Shown: one piece after another, positions 53,456-62,498 of the stretch
Layout of the letters: each line of letters begins with the position of its first letter
Numbering within the stretch: position 1 is the stretch's first letter
From: Sphingobacteriia bacterium 24-36-13
GTDB lineage: Bacteria > Bacteroidota > Bacteroidia > Chitinophagales > Chitinophagaceae
Assembly: GCA_002281875.1 (NCBI GenBank)
Contig: NCHN01000010.1
Coordinates: 23,063-87,062 of the forward strand
Reading direction: 5' to 3'
DNA length: 64,000 bases
The notes under the pieces: generated by a model
What the model saw: the letters and a program-made list of their open reading frames with translations, nothing else
What the model was told of the DNA's origin: nothing
Database searches by the model: none
Program-made: the position numbers and the translations under genes

Positions 53456-55456
53456 ATGCATCCTTCAAAAAATAAATTTTATTACATTGTTGCGCTGCTG
53501 ATATGCATTGTTGCTAGTAATAGCTGGGCTCAATCATTTAGACCAGGTCAAATGAATTCTTTTTCTGGGGCCAATAATATGCAACAGTCTAGAACTGGAA
53601 AGAACGACTCTTTACAGAAGAGGGATCAGTTTGCAGATTCTATCACTATATTTTATCGATTTTTTGATTCTACAAGAAATAGGGTACTGGATTCTTCTAT
53701 CAATGATTTTACTGCTCGATTTCCTATGCCTTTCCAAAACTATCATTTAGGAAATTTTGGCACAGCAGCACAATCAATGCGCTTTCATCCATTAATGAAA
53801 GCAGGATTTGATGCAGGATTTCATCAGTACGATATGTACAAATTCACTTTGGAGAATACTCGATTTTATCAAACCACCAGACCTTATACCGAGTTGGGTT
53901 ATTTGTTGGGTGCTAAAGCAGAACAGTTAATAGATTTAAAGCATACCCAAAATAGAAAAAGTAATTTTAATTTTGGTTTTGAATACAGGTTTAGCAACTC
54001 GCCGGGTAGTTTGAAGAATCAAAATGCCAGTCACAACAATTTTAGGTTTACCAGTCATTATCAAACCAATAATCGGCAATACGAAGTATTTTTTGTTTAC
54101 ATAGCCAATAAGGCTTCGGTTTCCGAAAACGGTGGATTGGTAGACGTGACAAAATTAGACAGTCTTGCTTTAAATGATCCATTTGAGTTAGAAACCAGAA
54201 TGGGTAGGTCGGGTGCTGCCATTCGAAATCCATTTAATACCAATGTAAGTACGGGTAATTTGCAAAAAGACAATATGCTCTTGATTAAGCATCATTTTGA
54301 TATTGGCAAAAAGGATTCTATTGTTACCGATTCTGTTACTTATAAAATATTTTATCCAAGATTTAGGATTGAGCATGTATTTAAATTGCAACAGCAGTTG
54401 TCCAATTTTTTTGATAATAATGTAGATTCTAACCGGTATAAAACATATTTCAATTACACTACGCGTAATGCACAAGCATTTCAGTTTAAAGACAGCTGGA
54501 ATATGCTTACCAATGAATTTAGCTTAATCACTTTCCCGGATAAGAATAACCAAAGCCAATTTTTAAAAGCAGGGATTGGTGTGCAAAATATCAAAGGAAC
54601 CCTTGATACTTTTAATACAGTTTCCCTCAATAATATTTTTGTTACTGGGGAGTATAGAAATAGAACCAAAAACCAAGTTTGGGATTTAGAAGCAAAAGGT
54701 GAGTTTTATTTAAATGGATTTAATTCGGGTGATTACAGTGCTTATATAAGTATGAAAAGATTGTTGGGGAAAAAGATTGGATTTTTAAATGTAGGGTTTC
54801 ATAATGTGAATAGATCTCCCTCTTACATATTCAATAGCTTAAGTACTTTCCCTGTTGCCAATAGGGTGGGATACAACAAAGAAAATATCATTCGTGTTTT
54901 TGGAGTTTATGAAAATCCATCAAAGGACTTAACTATTACAGGTGAATACAATGTGGTAAGCAATTATTTGTACTTCGATAGTTTCTTTACAGCAAAACAA
55001 GAAGCTACTTTGTTCAATGTGCTACAATTGGGTGTTGCTAAAAAAATTAAATTAGCAAAACATTTTAATTGGTATGCAGAACTGAATATGCAACAAGTTA
55101 TTGGGGGTGCCCCTGTGAATATACCTTCTATTATCACTAGAAACAGATTTGCATTTGAAGGTAATTTTTACACCAATTTATTTTTATCTACTGGTGTTGA
55201 AGTTCGTTATAATACTGCATATAAAGCCGATGGGTATAGTCCTTTATTAGGACAATTCTTTTATCAGAATAATATAAGCATTTCTAATAGGCCAGACCTG
55301 CATGCATTTTTGCATTTTAGAATTAAAAGTTTTAAAGGATTTATCCGCTTTGAAAATATCAATACCCTTTTCTCAAAAATGAATTTGCAGGCCAACAACT
55401 ACCCTGGTCAAGGGCTTTGGAATAGAGTGGGTATTTGGTGGAATTTCGTTAATTAA
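53456..55456 (+). CDS. putative porin (outer-membrane barrel)
   Basis: 666 residues with signal peptide (ending NSWAQ). The protein is a predicted 16- to 18-strand beta-barrel with many Tyr/Phe/Asn-rich strands and ends LWNRVGIWWNFVN. Composition and length match the Bacteroidota putative-porin family. Its substrate is unknown. It may be co-transcribed with the nucleoside phosphorylase gene. The stop overlaps the convergent ispH stop by 8 bases. Confidence 0.75.
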   Translation: MHPSKNKFYYIVALLICIVASNSWAQSFRPGQMNSFSGANNMQQSRTGKNDSLQKRDQFADSITIFYRFFDSTRNRVLDSSINDFTARFPMPFQNYHLGNFGTAAQSMRFHPLMKAGFDAGFHQYDMYKFTLENTRFYQTTRPYTELGYLLGAKAEQLIDLKHTQNRKSNFNFGFEYRFSNSPGSLKNQNASHNNFRFTSHYQTNNRQYEVFFVYIANKASVSENGGLVDVTKLDSLALNDPFELETRMGRSGAAIRNPFNTNVSTGNLQKDNMLLIKHHFDIGKKDSIVTDSVTYKIFYPRFRIEHVFKLQQQLSNFFDNNVDSNRYKTYFNYTTRNAQAFQFKDSWNMLTNEFSLITFPDKNNQSQFLKAGIGVQNIKGTLDTFNTVSLNNIFVTGEYRNRTKNQVWDLEAKGEFYLNGFNSGDYSAYISMKRLLGKKIGFLNVGFHNVNRSPSYIFNSLSTFPVANRVGYNKENIIRVFGVYENPSKDLTITGEYNVVSNYLYFDSFFTAKQEATLFNVLQLGVAKKIKLAKHFNWYAELNMQQVIGGAPVNIPSIITRNRFAFEGNFYTNLFLSTGVEVRYNTAYKADGYSPLLGQFFYQNNISISNRPDLHAFLHFRIKSFKGFIRFENINTLFSKMNLQANNYPGQGLWNRVGIWWNFVN

Positions 55457-56657
55457 CCAATTGGTCTTCTACTCCATAGAAGGAAGCAATTTTTCTAATG
55501 ACTTTTTCTACCACGGCATCAGGGCAACTTGCTCCACTTGTCATGACAATCCTTAATGGTTCAGCTTTTGGTAAGTATCCTACAACAGTACTCAATTCCT
55601 TTGTTTGCCAATTACAATGTATGATTTCGCTCTTGCTGATTAATTTATCTGGACCGTCAATAAAATAAGTAGGGTATTTGGCTTCACACAATTCAACCAA
55701 ATGTGAGCTATTGCTGCTGTTGTGTCCGCCAATCACCATGGCAATATCGGCTTCTGTTTCTAGCATTCCTTTAACCGCTGACTGATTGTCGTTAGTAGCA
55801 TAGCAAAGTGTATCTCTGGTATCTGCAAAACGAGTGGCAATGGTAGTTTGATCTAATTGATAGTGATTTAAAATAACTTCTTTTAAATAATCGGAGATGG
55901 CTTGTGTGTCTGTAGCCAATTGTGTGGTTTGATTCACCACCCCAATTTTTTGTAAGTCTTTACTAATATTAAAACCCTCAGAATAACGGCCTTTGAATTC
56001 AATATAAAAATCGGCTGCTGGTTTTTCTCCCCTAATGTATTTTGCCAGCTCAATGGTTTCCTGCATATCATTTACAATTACTGTAGGGGTATTGGCTGAA
56101 GCATGTGAAAAAGTGGCCCTGGTTTCTTCGTGTTTGGGTTTACCGTGAACAACTATACTATATCCTTTGGCTGCAATTTGTTCGCTTCTATTCCAAACCT
56201 TTTCTACAAAAGGGCAGGTGGTATTGTATTTTTCCACAGCAATTCCCTTGGCCTTAAGCATTGATTCAATTTCTAGGGTAGTTCCAAATGCAGGAATAAT
56301 AACAACGTCATCCGCATTTAATGACTCAAATGGAATCAATTGTTTTCCATAAGTGTCTTGTAGAAATTGGACCCCGCGAGAAATTAGATCTGCGTTTACT
56401 TGAGGGTTATGGATCATTTCACTTAACAAATAAATTTGTTTTCCCTGATTTTGCTCAATGGTGTTAAAAGCAATTTCAATGGCATTTTCTACCCCATAGC
56501 AAAACCCAAAATGCCTGGCCAAATAAATTTGCACAGGGCCTAAATTTAAAAGGGTAGGCGTAAAATCTTTTTTGAGTTTATCTGCCGCTCTTCTCTTTTC
56601 TTTAATTTGGCTTATTAAGCTGCTTCTGTAAATATTGGGTATAGTGAATTGCTTCAT
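55449..56657 (-). CDS. ispH: 4-hydroxy-3-methylbut-2-enyl diphosphate reductase
   Basis: Last step of the MEP isoprenoid pathway: HMBPP to IPP and DMAPP. 402 residues, the longer form with an N-terminal extension of about 40 residues. The three Fe-S cluster cysteines are present: C53 (GFCYGVENAI), C148 (NTTCPFVEKV) and C378 (SGASCPDAVV). The acid motif region is seen as VVNQTTQLATDT. It is preceded by a -7 box at 56671 on the minus strand. Confidence 0.95.
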   Translation of the reverse strand: MKQFTIPNIYRSSLISQIKEKRRAADKLKKDFTPTLLNLGPVQIYLARHFGFCYGVENAIEIAFNTIEQNQGKQIYLLSEMIHNPQVNADLISRGVQFLQDTYGKQLIPFESLNADDVVIIPAFGTTLEIESMLKAKGIAVEKYNTTCPFVEKVWNRSEQIAAKGYSIVVHGKPKHEETRATFSHASANTPTVIVNDMQETIELAKYIRGEKPAADFYIEFKGRYSEGFNISKDLQKIGVVNQTTQLATDTQAISDYLKEVILNHYQLDQTTIATRFADTRDTLCYATNDNQSAVKGMLETEADIAMVIGGHNSSNSSHLVELCEAKYPTYFIDGPDKLISKSEIIHCNWQTKELSTVVGYLPKAEPLRIVMTSGASCPDAVVEKVIRKIASFYGVEDQLVN

Positions 56658-56670
56658 GGTATATAAACCA

Positions 56671-56678
56671 CAAAAATA
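56671..56678 (-). promoter_or_regulatory. -7 box of ispH
   Basis: On the minus strand TATTTTTG (exact TAnnTTTG), 13 nt before the ATG at 56657. No good -33 element was seen. Confidence 0.5.
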
Positions 56679-56732
56679 AGGAATAGTTCGTGGATGGCTT
56701 TATTTGCAATTATAAGCTCCCCTTCAACAGTT

Positions 56733-57329
56733 TCAATAATTGGTAATTTTTAGCGAAGCAAAAAAATCAATCTCCTGAATTTCTTTTACTTGTCCTGGAG
56801 CCAAATTGTCTAATTGAAGGTTTTCTATACTCACCCTCACCAATCTCTTACATTTGAGTTGCACTGCAGTAAGCATTTTTCTAACTTGATGAAACTTCCC
56901 CTCGGTTAATTCAATACTTAGCCAAGTATGAGTCACTCTTTCTGATTGTATATAAGTACCTGGGAACTGAACAATAGGTGGGTTTACAATAGCTACTTTG
57001 CATGGGGATGTTGTGTGGTATTTATTGGGGCCTATTTTAAATTGGACCCCATTGCTGAGTAGGAGCAATTGTTCATCAGATACTTGTTTGTTAACCAATA
57101 CATGATAAACCCTTTTATGTGGTATTGTGCCTTGAAAAAGTAATCGAGTTACCTTCTTATTGGTAGTAAGTAGCAATAAACCCTCCGAATGATGATCAAG
57201 CCGGCCAATGGCATGCGTGCCCTCTGGAAATGGATAGTGTAAATCTCCCAATAAACGAACAGCATGGCTACTTTTAAACTGCGAAACCATGTCGTAAGGC
57301 TTATTCAATAAAAAATATTGGTGTTGCAT
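56733..57329 (-). CDS. RsuA/RluB/RluE-family pseudouridine synthase
   Basis: 198 residues. Catalytic motif GRLDHHSEGLLLLTTN with Asp45, start LNKPYDMVSQF and C-terminal EGKFHQVRKMLTAV. It lacks an S4 domain and resembles RluE, which modifies 23S rRNA U2457. The ATG shares its A with the stop of the upstream sensor kinase (TAATG), so the two are translationally coupled, an unusual partnership. Confidence 0.9.
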   Translation of the reverse strand: MQHQYFLLNKPYDMVSQFKSSHAVRLLGDLHYPFPEGTHAIGRLDHHSEGLLLLTTNKKVTRLLFQGTIPHKRVYHVLVNKQVSDEQLLLLSNGVQFKIGPNKYHTTSPCKVAIVNPPIVQFPGTYIQSERVTHTWLSIELTEGKFHQVRKMLTAVQLKCKRLVRVSIENLQLDNLAPGQVKEIQEIDFFASLKITNY

Positions 57330-59158
57330 TAATCTCCTCTGCTTACTAATGGGAAAAGAAGGTTTACAGTGGTTCCTTCACCATGAATACTTTCTATTTC
57401 AATATTACCATTCATCTTATTCATGAAATCTTTACAGAGAACCAAGCCTAATCCTATGCCTTTTTCATTAGCCGTACCAAAGGTTGAATAACTTACGTTG
57501 TCTTGAAAAAGCTTGGAAAGAGAGTCTGCGGTTATGCCAACTCCAGTGTCTTTAATGATTACAAAAGCATTGTATTTATTACGCTTTGTATTGATGTCTA
57601 TAAGTCCATTTTCACTAGTGAATTTGATGGCGTTGCTCAAGATATTTCTGATAATAAATGCAGTCATATTCTTATCTGCCCAAATTAGTTGACTATGCAA
57701 ATAAGTTCTTATCCTGATATTTTTGTTAACTGCGCTTTGGTTTAATACGGTAACAGTATCTTCAATAATTTGAGCTAAATCTATTGGTTGTAAATTCATC
57801 TGGATTTCACCAGTTTGAGATCTAGACCACATCAATAATCCATCTAACATTTCTACCACTTTTTTTACGTGTGTATTTAAATTGCTAGATACAAATTCAA
57901 TTTCTGCTTCGGTAAAATTCTTAAAGTTGTCTTTATAATAATCTAAGAAACTAATAATACTGCTTAAAGGAGCACGCATATCGTGAGAGATAATTGAAAG
58001 AAATTTATCCTTCTGTGCACTAATCATTTTCAGCGTTTCTTCGTTCTCTAAAAGCTGTTTATTTTTGGTTTGTAAGCTTTCCGATTTATCCTGAATAATT
58101 TTAATACTTCTTCTTATTTTCCTTATTGCTAAGTTAAAATTGATGGCTAGTTGACCTATTTCATCCATTCGTCCTTCGTCTATAAAGTCGGGACTAATAT
58201 CGTCTTTGAATTTTGTAGCAACTACCTCTTTGGTTGCCCTGTTTAGTTCAATAAGAGGACGGGTTATTTCAATTGAAATGAGATAACTAAATAAAAGTCC
58301 TGCAATTAAGGTTACTCCTATTAGGCCATAAAATATCCATTCCAATCTTTTAATATCTTCTTCGTAAAGCGAATTGATTGAAGTTAGTGTTGCTTGAAGT
58401 TGCTCATCATTGCTTTTGCTCTGTTTAATTAATTCATTTTGTAAGCCATCTTGATTACTATTACCAATACTCCTTTCTAGTTTTACAATTCTTACAAATG
58501 TTTTTCTATATTCTTCTAAAATAGTTTCCGTACTTGGATTATTGCTGTATGCAAAAAGTAACTTTCTAGCTAAAGAATCAAATTGAATCGCGGCTTTTTC
58601 GTTTTTATCTAGCAAATAAGTTGTAGCTAATTCGTCTAACTTTTTTAAATCGGTTGAAGAAATTAGGTTGCTAGATATTAGTTCATTTTTATGTTGATTT
58701 AAAGCTCCAATTAGCCCTTGGTTTCCCATGCCTAATTGTTTAACGGAATCTACCATTCTATTAAAAAAGACTTCCTGAGCATGAATATTTCTAGTGATGG
58801 TTACTATTTTTTCAGAAATAGGGGAGTTTCGAGATAATTTGTTTTGATTTATGCTTAAAAGGCTGCTATCAATTTTTTTAATGAGTTTATCATAGTCTAT
58901 GATAGACTCGGTTGTACCTGTTGTATAAAAACTTTCTGTAAATCGGTCTTTTAATAAAAACGATTGCCTTGCCTCACTTTGTTTACCAATATTGTTTCTG
59001 ATATCGTCTAAGTGAGTCATCATTTGATGCATGAGCAATCGCTTGTCATTCACTTTTACCGATATTACAATGATAATAAGGGTGATCAATAAAATCAGGA
59101 AATGCGAAAGGAACAACTTATTGCGTATGCTAAGGTTCCTAAGTGGTGTTTTGATCAT
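57329..59158 (-). CDS. membrane sensor histidine kinase with HAMP domain
   Basis: 609 residues. One N-terminal helix (about 15-36), a large, mostly helical periplasmic sensor (about 40-270), a second helix (WIFYGLIGVTLIAGLLFSYLI), HAMP (about 300-350), a coiled coil, HisKA with IISHDMRAPLSSIISF (His392), and HATPase with N box IRNILSNAIKFT, G1 KDTGVGI and G2 GIGLGLVLCKDFM. There is no response regulator next to it; an RluE-like gene is coupled after its stop. Confidence 0.92.
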   Translation of the reverse strand: MIKTPLRNLSIRNKLFLSHFLILLITLIIIVISVKVNDKRLLMHQMMTHLDDIRNNIGKQSEARQSFLLKDRFTESFYTTGTTESIIDYDKLIKKIDSSLLSINQNKLSRNSPISEKIVTITRNIHAQEVFFNRMVDSVKQLGMGNQGLIGALNQHKNELISSNLISSTDLKKLDELATTYLLDKNEKAAIQFDSLARKLLFAYSNNPSTETILEEYRKTFVRIVKLERSIGNSNQDGLQNELIKQSKSNDEQLQATLTSINSLYEEDIKRLEWIFYGLIGVTLIAGLLFSYLISIEITRPLIELNRATKEVVATKFKDDISPDFIDEGRMDEIGQLAINFNLAIRKIRRSIKIIQDKSESLQTKNKQLLENEETLKMISAQKDKFLSIISHDMRAPLSSIISFLDYYKDNFKNFTEAEIEFVSSNLNTHVKKVVEMLDGLLMWSRSQTGEIQMNLQPIDLAQIIEDTVTVLNQSAVNKNIRIRTYLHSQLIWADKNMTAFIIRNILSNAIKFTSENGLIDINTKRNKYNAFVIIKDTGVGITADSLSKLFQDNVSYSTFGTANEKGIGLGLVLCKDFMNKMNGNIEIESIHGEGTTVNLLFPLVSRGD

Positions 59159-59208
59159 TTCTTTTACAACTAGGTTCTTTGTTTCTCGGAATTAGCGTCT
59201 AAGATACT

Positions 59209-59216
59209 TAGTTTTG
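59209..59216 (+). promoter_or_regulatory. -7 box of the ABC-F gene, predicted leaderless
   Basis: TAGTTTTG (exact TAnnTTTG) followed by CAGC and then the ATG at 59221. Same 4-nt spacing as holA and the glycosyltransferase. Confidence 0.6.
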
Positions 59217-59220
59217 CAGC

Positions 59221-61134
59221 ATGCATTATGTTTCGGTAGAAGGATTAACCAAAAGCTATGGTATTAATCCACTTTTCAGTAATATTTCCTTTCATATTAA
59301 CGAAGGCGATAAAATAGCCCTAATTGCCAGAAATGGAATTGGGAAGTCAACCATGTTAAGGATTCTAGCGGGTTTAGAGACCCCAGATGCCGGTAAATAT
59401 TGGATCCACAAAGACGTAACAGTGGCGCTTTTTGAGCAGGATCCTCAATTTGAGGAGTCTTGGTCGGTCTTAGAAAATATATTTCACCTGAACCATCCAG
59501 TCATCACTGCCATTAAAAAGTACGAAGCGGCCATAGAGGCTGAAGACGCCATAGGCATTACAGAAGGAATTGAAGCCATGGATGACTTAAGTGCTTGGGA
59601 TTTTGAGGCCAAGGTTAAGCAGATTCTAGATAAATTGAATATTCACCATTTAACCAATCCGGTTAAAGAATTGAGTGGTGGCCAAAGAAAGAGGGTGGCA
59701 TTGGCTAAAACCCTTATTGATATTGGCTTTGCACACCAGCATACCTTATTGATGATGGATGAGCCAACCAACCATTTAGATGTAGAAATGATTGAGTGGC
59801 TAGAGCATTATTTAAACCAAGAAAAAGTTACTCTTTTATTAGTGAGTCACGATCGTTATTTCTTGGATGCTACCTGCGATGAAATTTGGGAGTTGGAGAG
59901 AGAAAATTTATATGTGTATAGGGGGGATTATGAACAATACATGGAGCAGAAAGCTGCTCGCTTGGAAAGTGAACAAGCTAGTATAGACAAAGCTAAAAAT
60001 ACCTATCGCAAAGAGTTGGAGTGGATGCGAAAGCAACCTAAAGCCAGAACTACCAAAAGTAAAAGCCGTCAAGATAATTTTTATGAAGTAGAGGCAAGGG
60101 CCAAACAGAAAATAGAAGATGCACAGTTACAACTGCAAGTAAAAATGAGCAGATTGGGGGGCAAAGTGGTGGAGATGAAAAAAGTGTATAAGAGCTATGG
60201 AGACCTGCCCATATTAAAAGGGTTTGATTACAACTTTAGTAAAGGGGAACGTATTGGTATCATTGGAAAGAATGGAGTAGGGAAGTCTACTTTTTTAAAT
60301 ATTTTACAAGGATTAGAGTCTGCTGACAGCGGTAAAATTAATATTGGAGACACTGTAGTATTTGGAAATTTTTCTCAGCAAGGATTGGTTTTCAAAGAGA
60401 ATGTACGTGTTATTGAATATGTAAAAGGGTTTGCGGAGAACTTTCCATTAGCAGATGGTACAACTTTAAGTGCTGCTCAGTTCTTGGAACTCTTTTTGTT
60501 TACACCAGATAAGCAGTACACTTATTTGAATTCATTAAGTGGGGGAGAAAAAAAGCGATTACAATTATTGGTAGTGTTATTTACCAATCCCAATTTTTTA
60601 ATATTGGATGAACCTACTAATGATCTTGACCTACCTACATTGGCTGTGTTAGAAAATTTCTTGGTTGATTATCCAGGTTGTGTTTTAATTGTATCACACG
60701 ATCGTTATTTTATGGATCGTTTGGTTGACCATCTATTCGTATTTGAAGGCAATGCAGAAGTGAGGGATTTTCCTGGTAACTATTCACAGTATAGAATTTG
60801 GCAGAAAGAGAATGAAAAGAAGGACAATAAATGGGATGCTTTAGAAGAAGGGAAAAGGAAGGGCGCAAGTACAGAAGATATTGTAACTGCAAAGGTTGAA
60901 GCAGCTAAAGCTCCTGTAAAAAAAGTAATGAGCTTTAAAGAAAAAAGAGAGTTTGAGCAACTAGAAAAGGAAATGCCCCTTTTAGAAAAAGAAAAACAAG
61001 ACTTGACCAATGAATTAAGCACTGGCACCGCATCTTTTGAAATAATTCAAAAAATTAGTGAAAGACTAGTGCAAATAGAAAAAGAGTTGGAAGAGAAAGA
61101 AACTCGCTGGTTAGAACTCAGCGAGTTTCAATAA
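59221..61134 (+). CDS. ABC-F family ATPase
   Basis: 637 residues, soluble, with two ABC domains: Walker A ARNGIGKSTM and GKNGVGKSTF, signatures LSGGQRKRVALAK and LSGGEKKRLQLLV, Walker B LLMMDEPTNHLD and LILDEPTNDLD. The linker (about 245-320) is a charged coiled coil (PKARTTKSKSRQDNFYEVEARAKQKIEDAQ), and a Uup-type C-terminal coiled coil (about 560-637) follows. Uup/EttA-type proteins act on ribosomes, relieving stalls or gating the E site. The C-terminal coiled coil favours Uup-like. Confidence 0.92.
   Translation: MHYVSVEGLTKSYGINPLFSNISFHINEGDKIALIARNGIGKSTMLRILAGLETPDAGKYWIHKDVTVALFEQDPQFEESWSVLENIFHLNHPVITAIKKYEAAIEAEDAIGITEGIEAMDDLSAWDFEAKVKQILDKLNIHHLTNPVKELSGGQRKRVALAKTLIDIGFAHQHTLLMMDEPTNHLDVEMIEWLEHYLNQEKVTLLLVSHDRYFLDATCDEIWELERENLYVYRGDYEQYMEQKAARLESEQASIDKAKNTYRKELEWMRKQPKARTTKSKSRQDNFYEVEARAKQKIEDAQLQLQVKMSRLGGKVVEMKKVYKSYGDLPILKGFDYNFSKGERIGIIGKNGVGKSTFLNILQGLESADSGKINIGDTVVFGNFSQQGLVFKENVRVIEYVKGFAENFPLADGTTLSAAQFLELFLFTPDKQYTYLNSLSGGEKKRLQLLVVLFTNPNFLILDEPTNDLDLPTLAVLENFLVDYPGCVLIVSHDRYFMDRLVDHLFVFEGNAEVRDFPGNYSQYRIWQKENEKKDNKWDALEEGKRKGASTEDIVTAKVEAAKAPVKKVMSFKEKREFEQLEKEMPLLEKEKQDLTNELSTGTASFEIIQKISERLVQIEKELEEKETRWLELSEFQ
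61100..61128. terminator. hairpin at the end of the ABC-F gene, possible FKBP terminator
   Basis: AAACTCGCT and AGCGAGTTT form a 9-bp stem with an 11-nt loop. On the minus strand it lies after the FKBP stop and is followed by TTTCTTTCTCTT, so it could end FKBP transcription. On the plus strand it lies inside the last codons of the ABC-F gene and has no T-run. Confidence 0.5.
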
Positions 61135-61139
61135 GTTAT

Positions 61140-61574
61140 TTAAATAAAACTAATTAGTTCTACTTCAAATACCAGTGTACTGTTGGGCCCTATTTGAGCA
61201 CTTACTTGTCTATCACCATAACCTAAATGCGGTGGGATAAAAAAGCGCCATTTACTTCCAGTAGACATTAGCTGTAATCCTTCAGTCCAACCTTTAATGA
61301 CCATGTTTAAAGGGAATGAAGCAGGTCTACCTCTTTGTACAGAACTATCGAAGATTGTTCCGTTAATTAGTGTTCCGTGGTAATGACAAGTTACTTCGTT
61401 ATGTGCTGCTGGTTTAGGACCTGTACCCTCCGTAATTATTTCATATTGTAATCCACTTGGCAATTCTACAATGCCTTCTTTTTGCTTATTACTTGCTAAA
61501 AAATCTTGCCCTTCTTTTAAATTGGCAGCTGCTTTCTCTGCTTTTAATTGTGCTAATTGATCTGCTACACCCAT
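61140..61574 (-). CDS. FKBP-type peptidyl-prolyl isomerase
   Basis: 144 residues. The FKBP domain (about 45-144) has the active-site segments HYHGTLINGTIFDSSVQRG, VIKGWTEGLQLMSTGSKWRFFIPPHLGYGDR and ISFI at the end. The N-terminal ~40 residues are a charged helix (LAQLKAEKAAANLKEGQDFLA), as in FkpA/Mip, but there is no signal peptide, so it is likely cytoplasmic. The ATG at 61574 follows a -7 box on the minus strand. Confidence 0.93.
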   Translation of the reverse strand: MGVADQLAQLKAEKAAANLKEGQDFLASNKQKEGIVELPSGLQYEIITEGTGPKPAAHNEVTCHYHGTLINGTIFDSSVQRGRPASFPLNMVIKGWTEGLQLMSTGSKWRFFIPPHLGYGDRQVSAQIGPNSTLVFEVELISFI

Positions 61575-61588
61575 AAATATTTTTTTTT

Positions 61589-61596
61589 CAAAGGTA
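61589..61596 (-). promoter_or_regulatory. -7 box of the FKBP gene
   Basis: On the minus strand TACCTTTG (exact TAnnTTTG), 14 nt before the ATG at 61574. It is divergent from, and 13 bp away from, the SRP RNA box. Confidence 0.6.
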
Positions 61597-61609
61597 AGCA
61601 TTCAATCCT

Positions 61610-61617
61610 TACTTTTG
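61610..61617 (+). promoter_or_regulatory. -7 box of the SRP RNA gene
   Basis: TACTTTTG (exact TAnnTTTG) followed by CGG. It lies 4 nt before the 5' end of the SRP RNA helix and so calibrates the box-to-start spacing in this genome. Confidence 0.75.
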
Positions 61618-61621
61618 CGGT

Positions 61622-61728
61622 GTGGCAGGTCTTGCACGACCAGCTCCTGCTGAACCTCCCCAGGGCAGGAATGCAGCAAGGATAAGCGGTTGTAGCGGTG
61701 CGATGTGAGTAGCCTGCCATATTTTTTT
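61622..61728 (+). ncRNA. ffs: 4.5S-type signal recognition particle RNA
   Basis: The small bacterial SRP RNA, partner of Ffh in co-translational membrane targeting. The ends pair (TGGCAGG at 61623-61629 with CCTGCCA at 61713-61719), and the conserved apical part is present: CTGAACCTCCCCAGGGCAGG followed by AATGCAGCAAGG, containing the GGAA-type tetraloop and the symmetric loop with AGCA. A run of seven T follows at 61722-61728 as the terminator. The transaldolase-family gene starts 13 bp later. The 5' end could be off by one or two bases. Confidence 0.92.
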
Positions 61729-61740
61729 AATTATACATAT

Positions 61741-62391
61741 ATGAAGTTTTTCATTGACACCGGCAACTTAGCCCAAATTAAAGAAGCAAACGACTTAGGT
61801 ATTTTAGATGGTGTAACAACCAATCCTTCTTTAATGGCTAAAGAAGGTATCAAAGGCGAAGAGGCAATTGCCCAACATTACAAAACCATTTGTGAGCTAG
61901 TTGATGGAGATGTTAGTGCTGAAGTGTTGTCTACAGACTTTGCTACTATGGTAGAAGAAGGAAAGAAGTTGGCTGCTATACATCCAAATATTGTTGTAAA
62001 GGTTCCAGTTATAAAAGATGGTATAAAAGCTATCAAATGGTTTACTGATAACGGAATCAGAACAAATTGCACTTTGATTTTTTCTGCTGGTCAAGCTATC
62101 TTGGCCGCTAAAGCAGGGGCATCTTATGTGTCTCCATTTATTGGTCGTGTAGATGATAGTGGTTGGGATGGTATGGATTTGATTGGACAGTTGCGTCATA
62201 TTTTTGATGTACAACAATACAAAACAGAAATTTTAGCTGCTTCTATTAGAAGTCCTTTACATATTATCAAGGCCGCTGAATTGGGTGCAGACATTTGTAC
62301 TTGTCCACTTGATTCAATTGTTGGGTTGTTGAAACATCCATTAACAGATATTGGACTTGCTAAGTTTCTAGAAGACGCAAAAAAGATGTAG
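61741..62391 (+). CDS. transaldolase / fructose-6-phosphate aldolase family (TalC-like)
   Basis: 216 residues, the small transaldolase type. [20 protein letters not shown] and [13 protein letters not shown] at the start, Schiff-base Lys87 in [19 protein letters not shown], and [12 protein letters not shown]. It works in the non-oxidative pentose-phosphate route or as an aldolase; sequence alone does not separate the two. The ATG at 61741 is chosen because an in-frame ATG at 61705 lies inside the SRP RNA. Confidence 0.92.
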   Translation: MKFFIDTGNLAQIKEANDLGILDGVTTNPSLMAKEGIKGEEAIAQHYKTICELVDGDVSAEVLSTDFATMVEEGKKLAAIHPNIVVKVPVIKDGIKAIKWFTDNGIRTNCTLIFSAGQAILAAKAGASYVSPFIGRVDDSGWDGMDLIGQLRHIFDVQQYKTEILAASIRSPLHIIKAAELGADICTCPLDSIVGLLKHPLTDIGLAKFLEDAKKM

Positions 62392-62419
62392 TTGTTTTAC
62401 TACAAAATAAATAAAGTTT

Positions 62420-62446
62420 AATTGCCCGCTTTGCGGGCAATTTTTG
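62420..62446 (+). terminator. intrinsic terminator after the transaldolase gene
   Basis: AATTGCCCGC and GCGGGCAATT form a 10-bp perfect stem with a TTT loop, followed by TTTG. Confidence 0.92.
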
Positions 62447-62498
62447 TTTCGAATAGTTTAGCTTCGTTTTACAATTCTTTAACATTTTACAAACCTCC

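Noticed and set aside
61705-61740. Upstream in-frame start of the transaldolase gene
   Set aside because: It lies inside the SRP RNA and adds residues not seen in the family.
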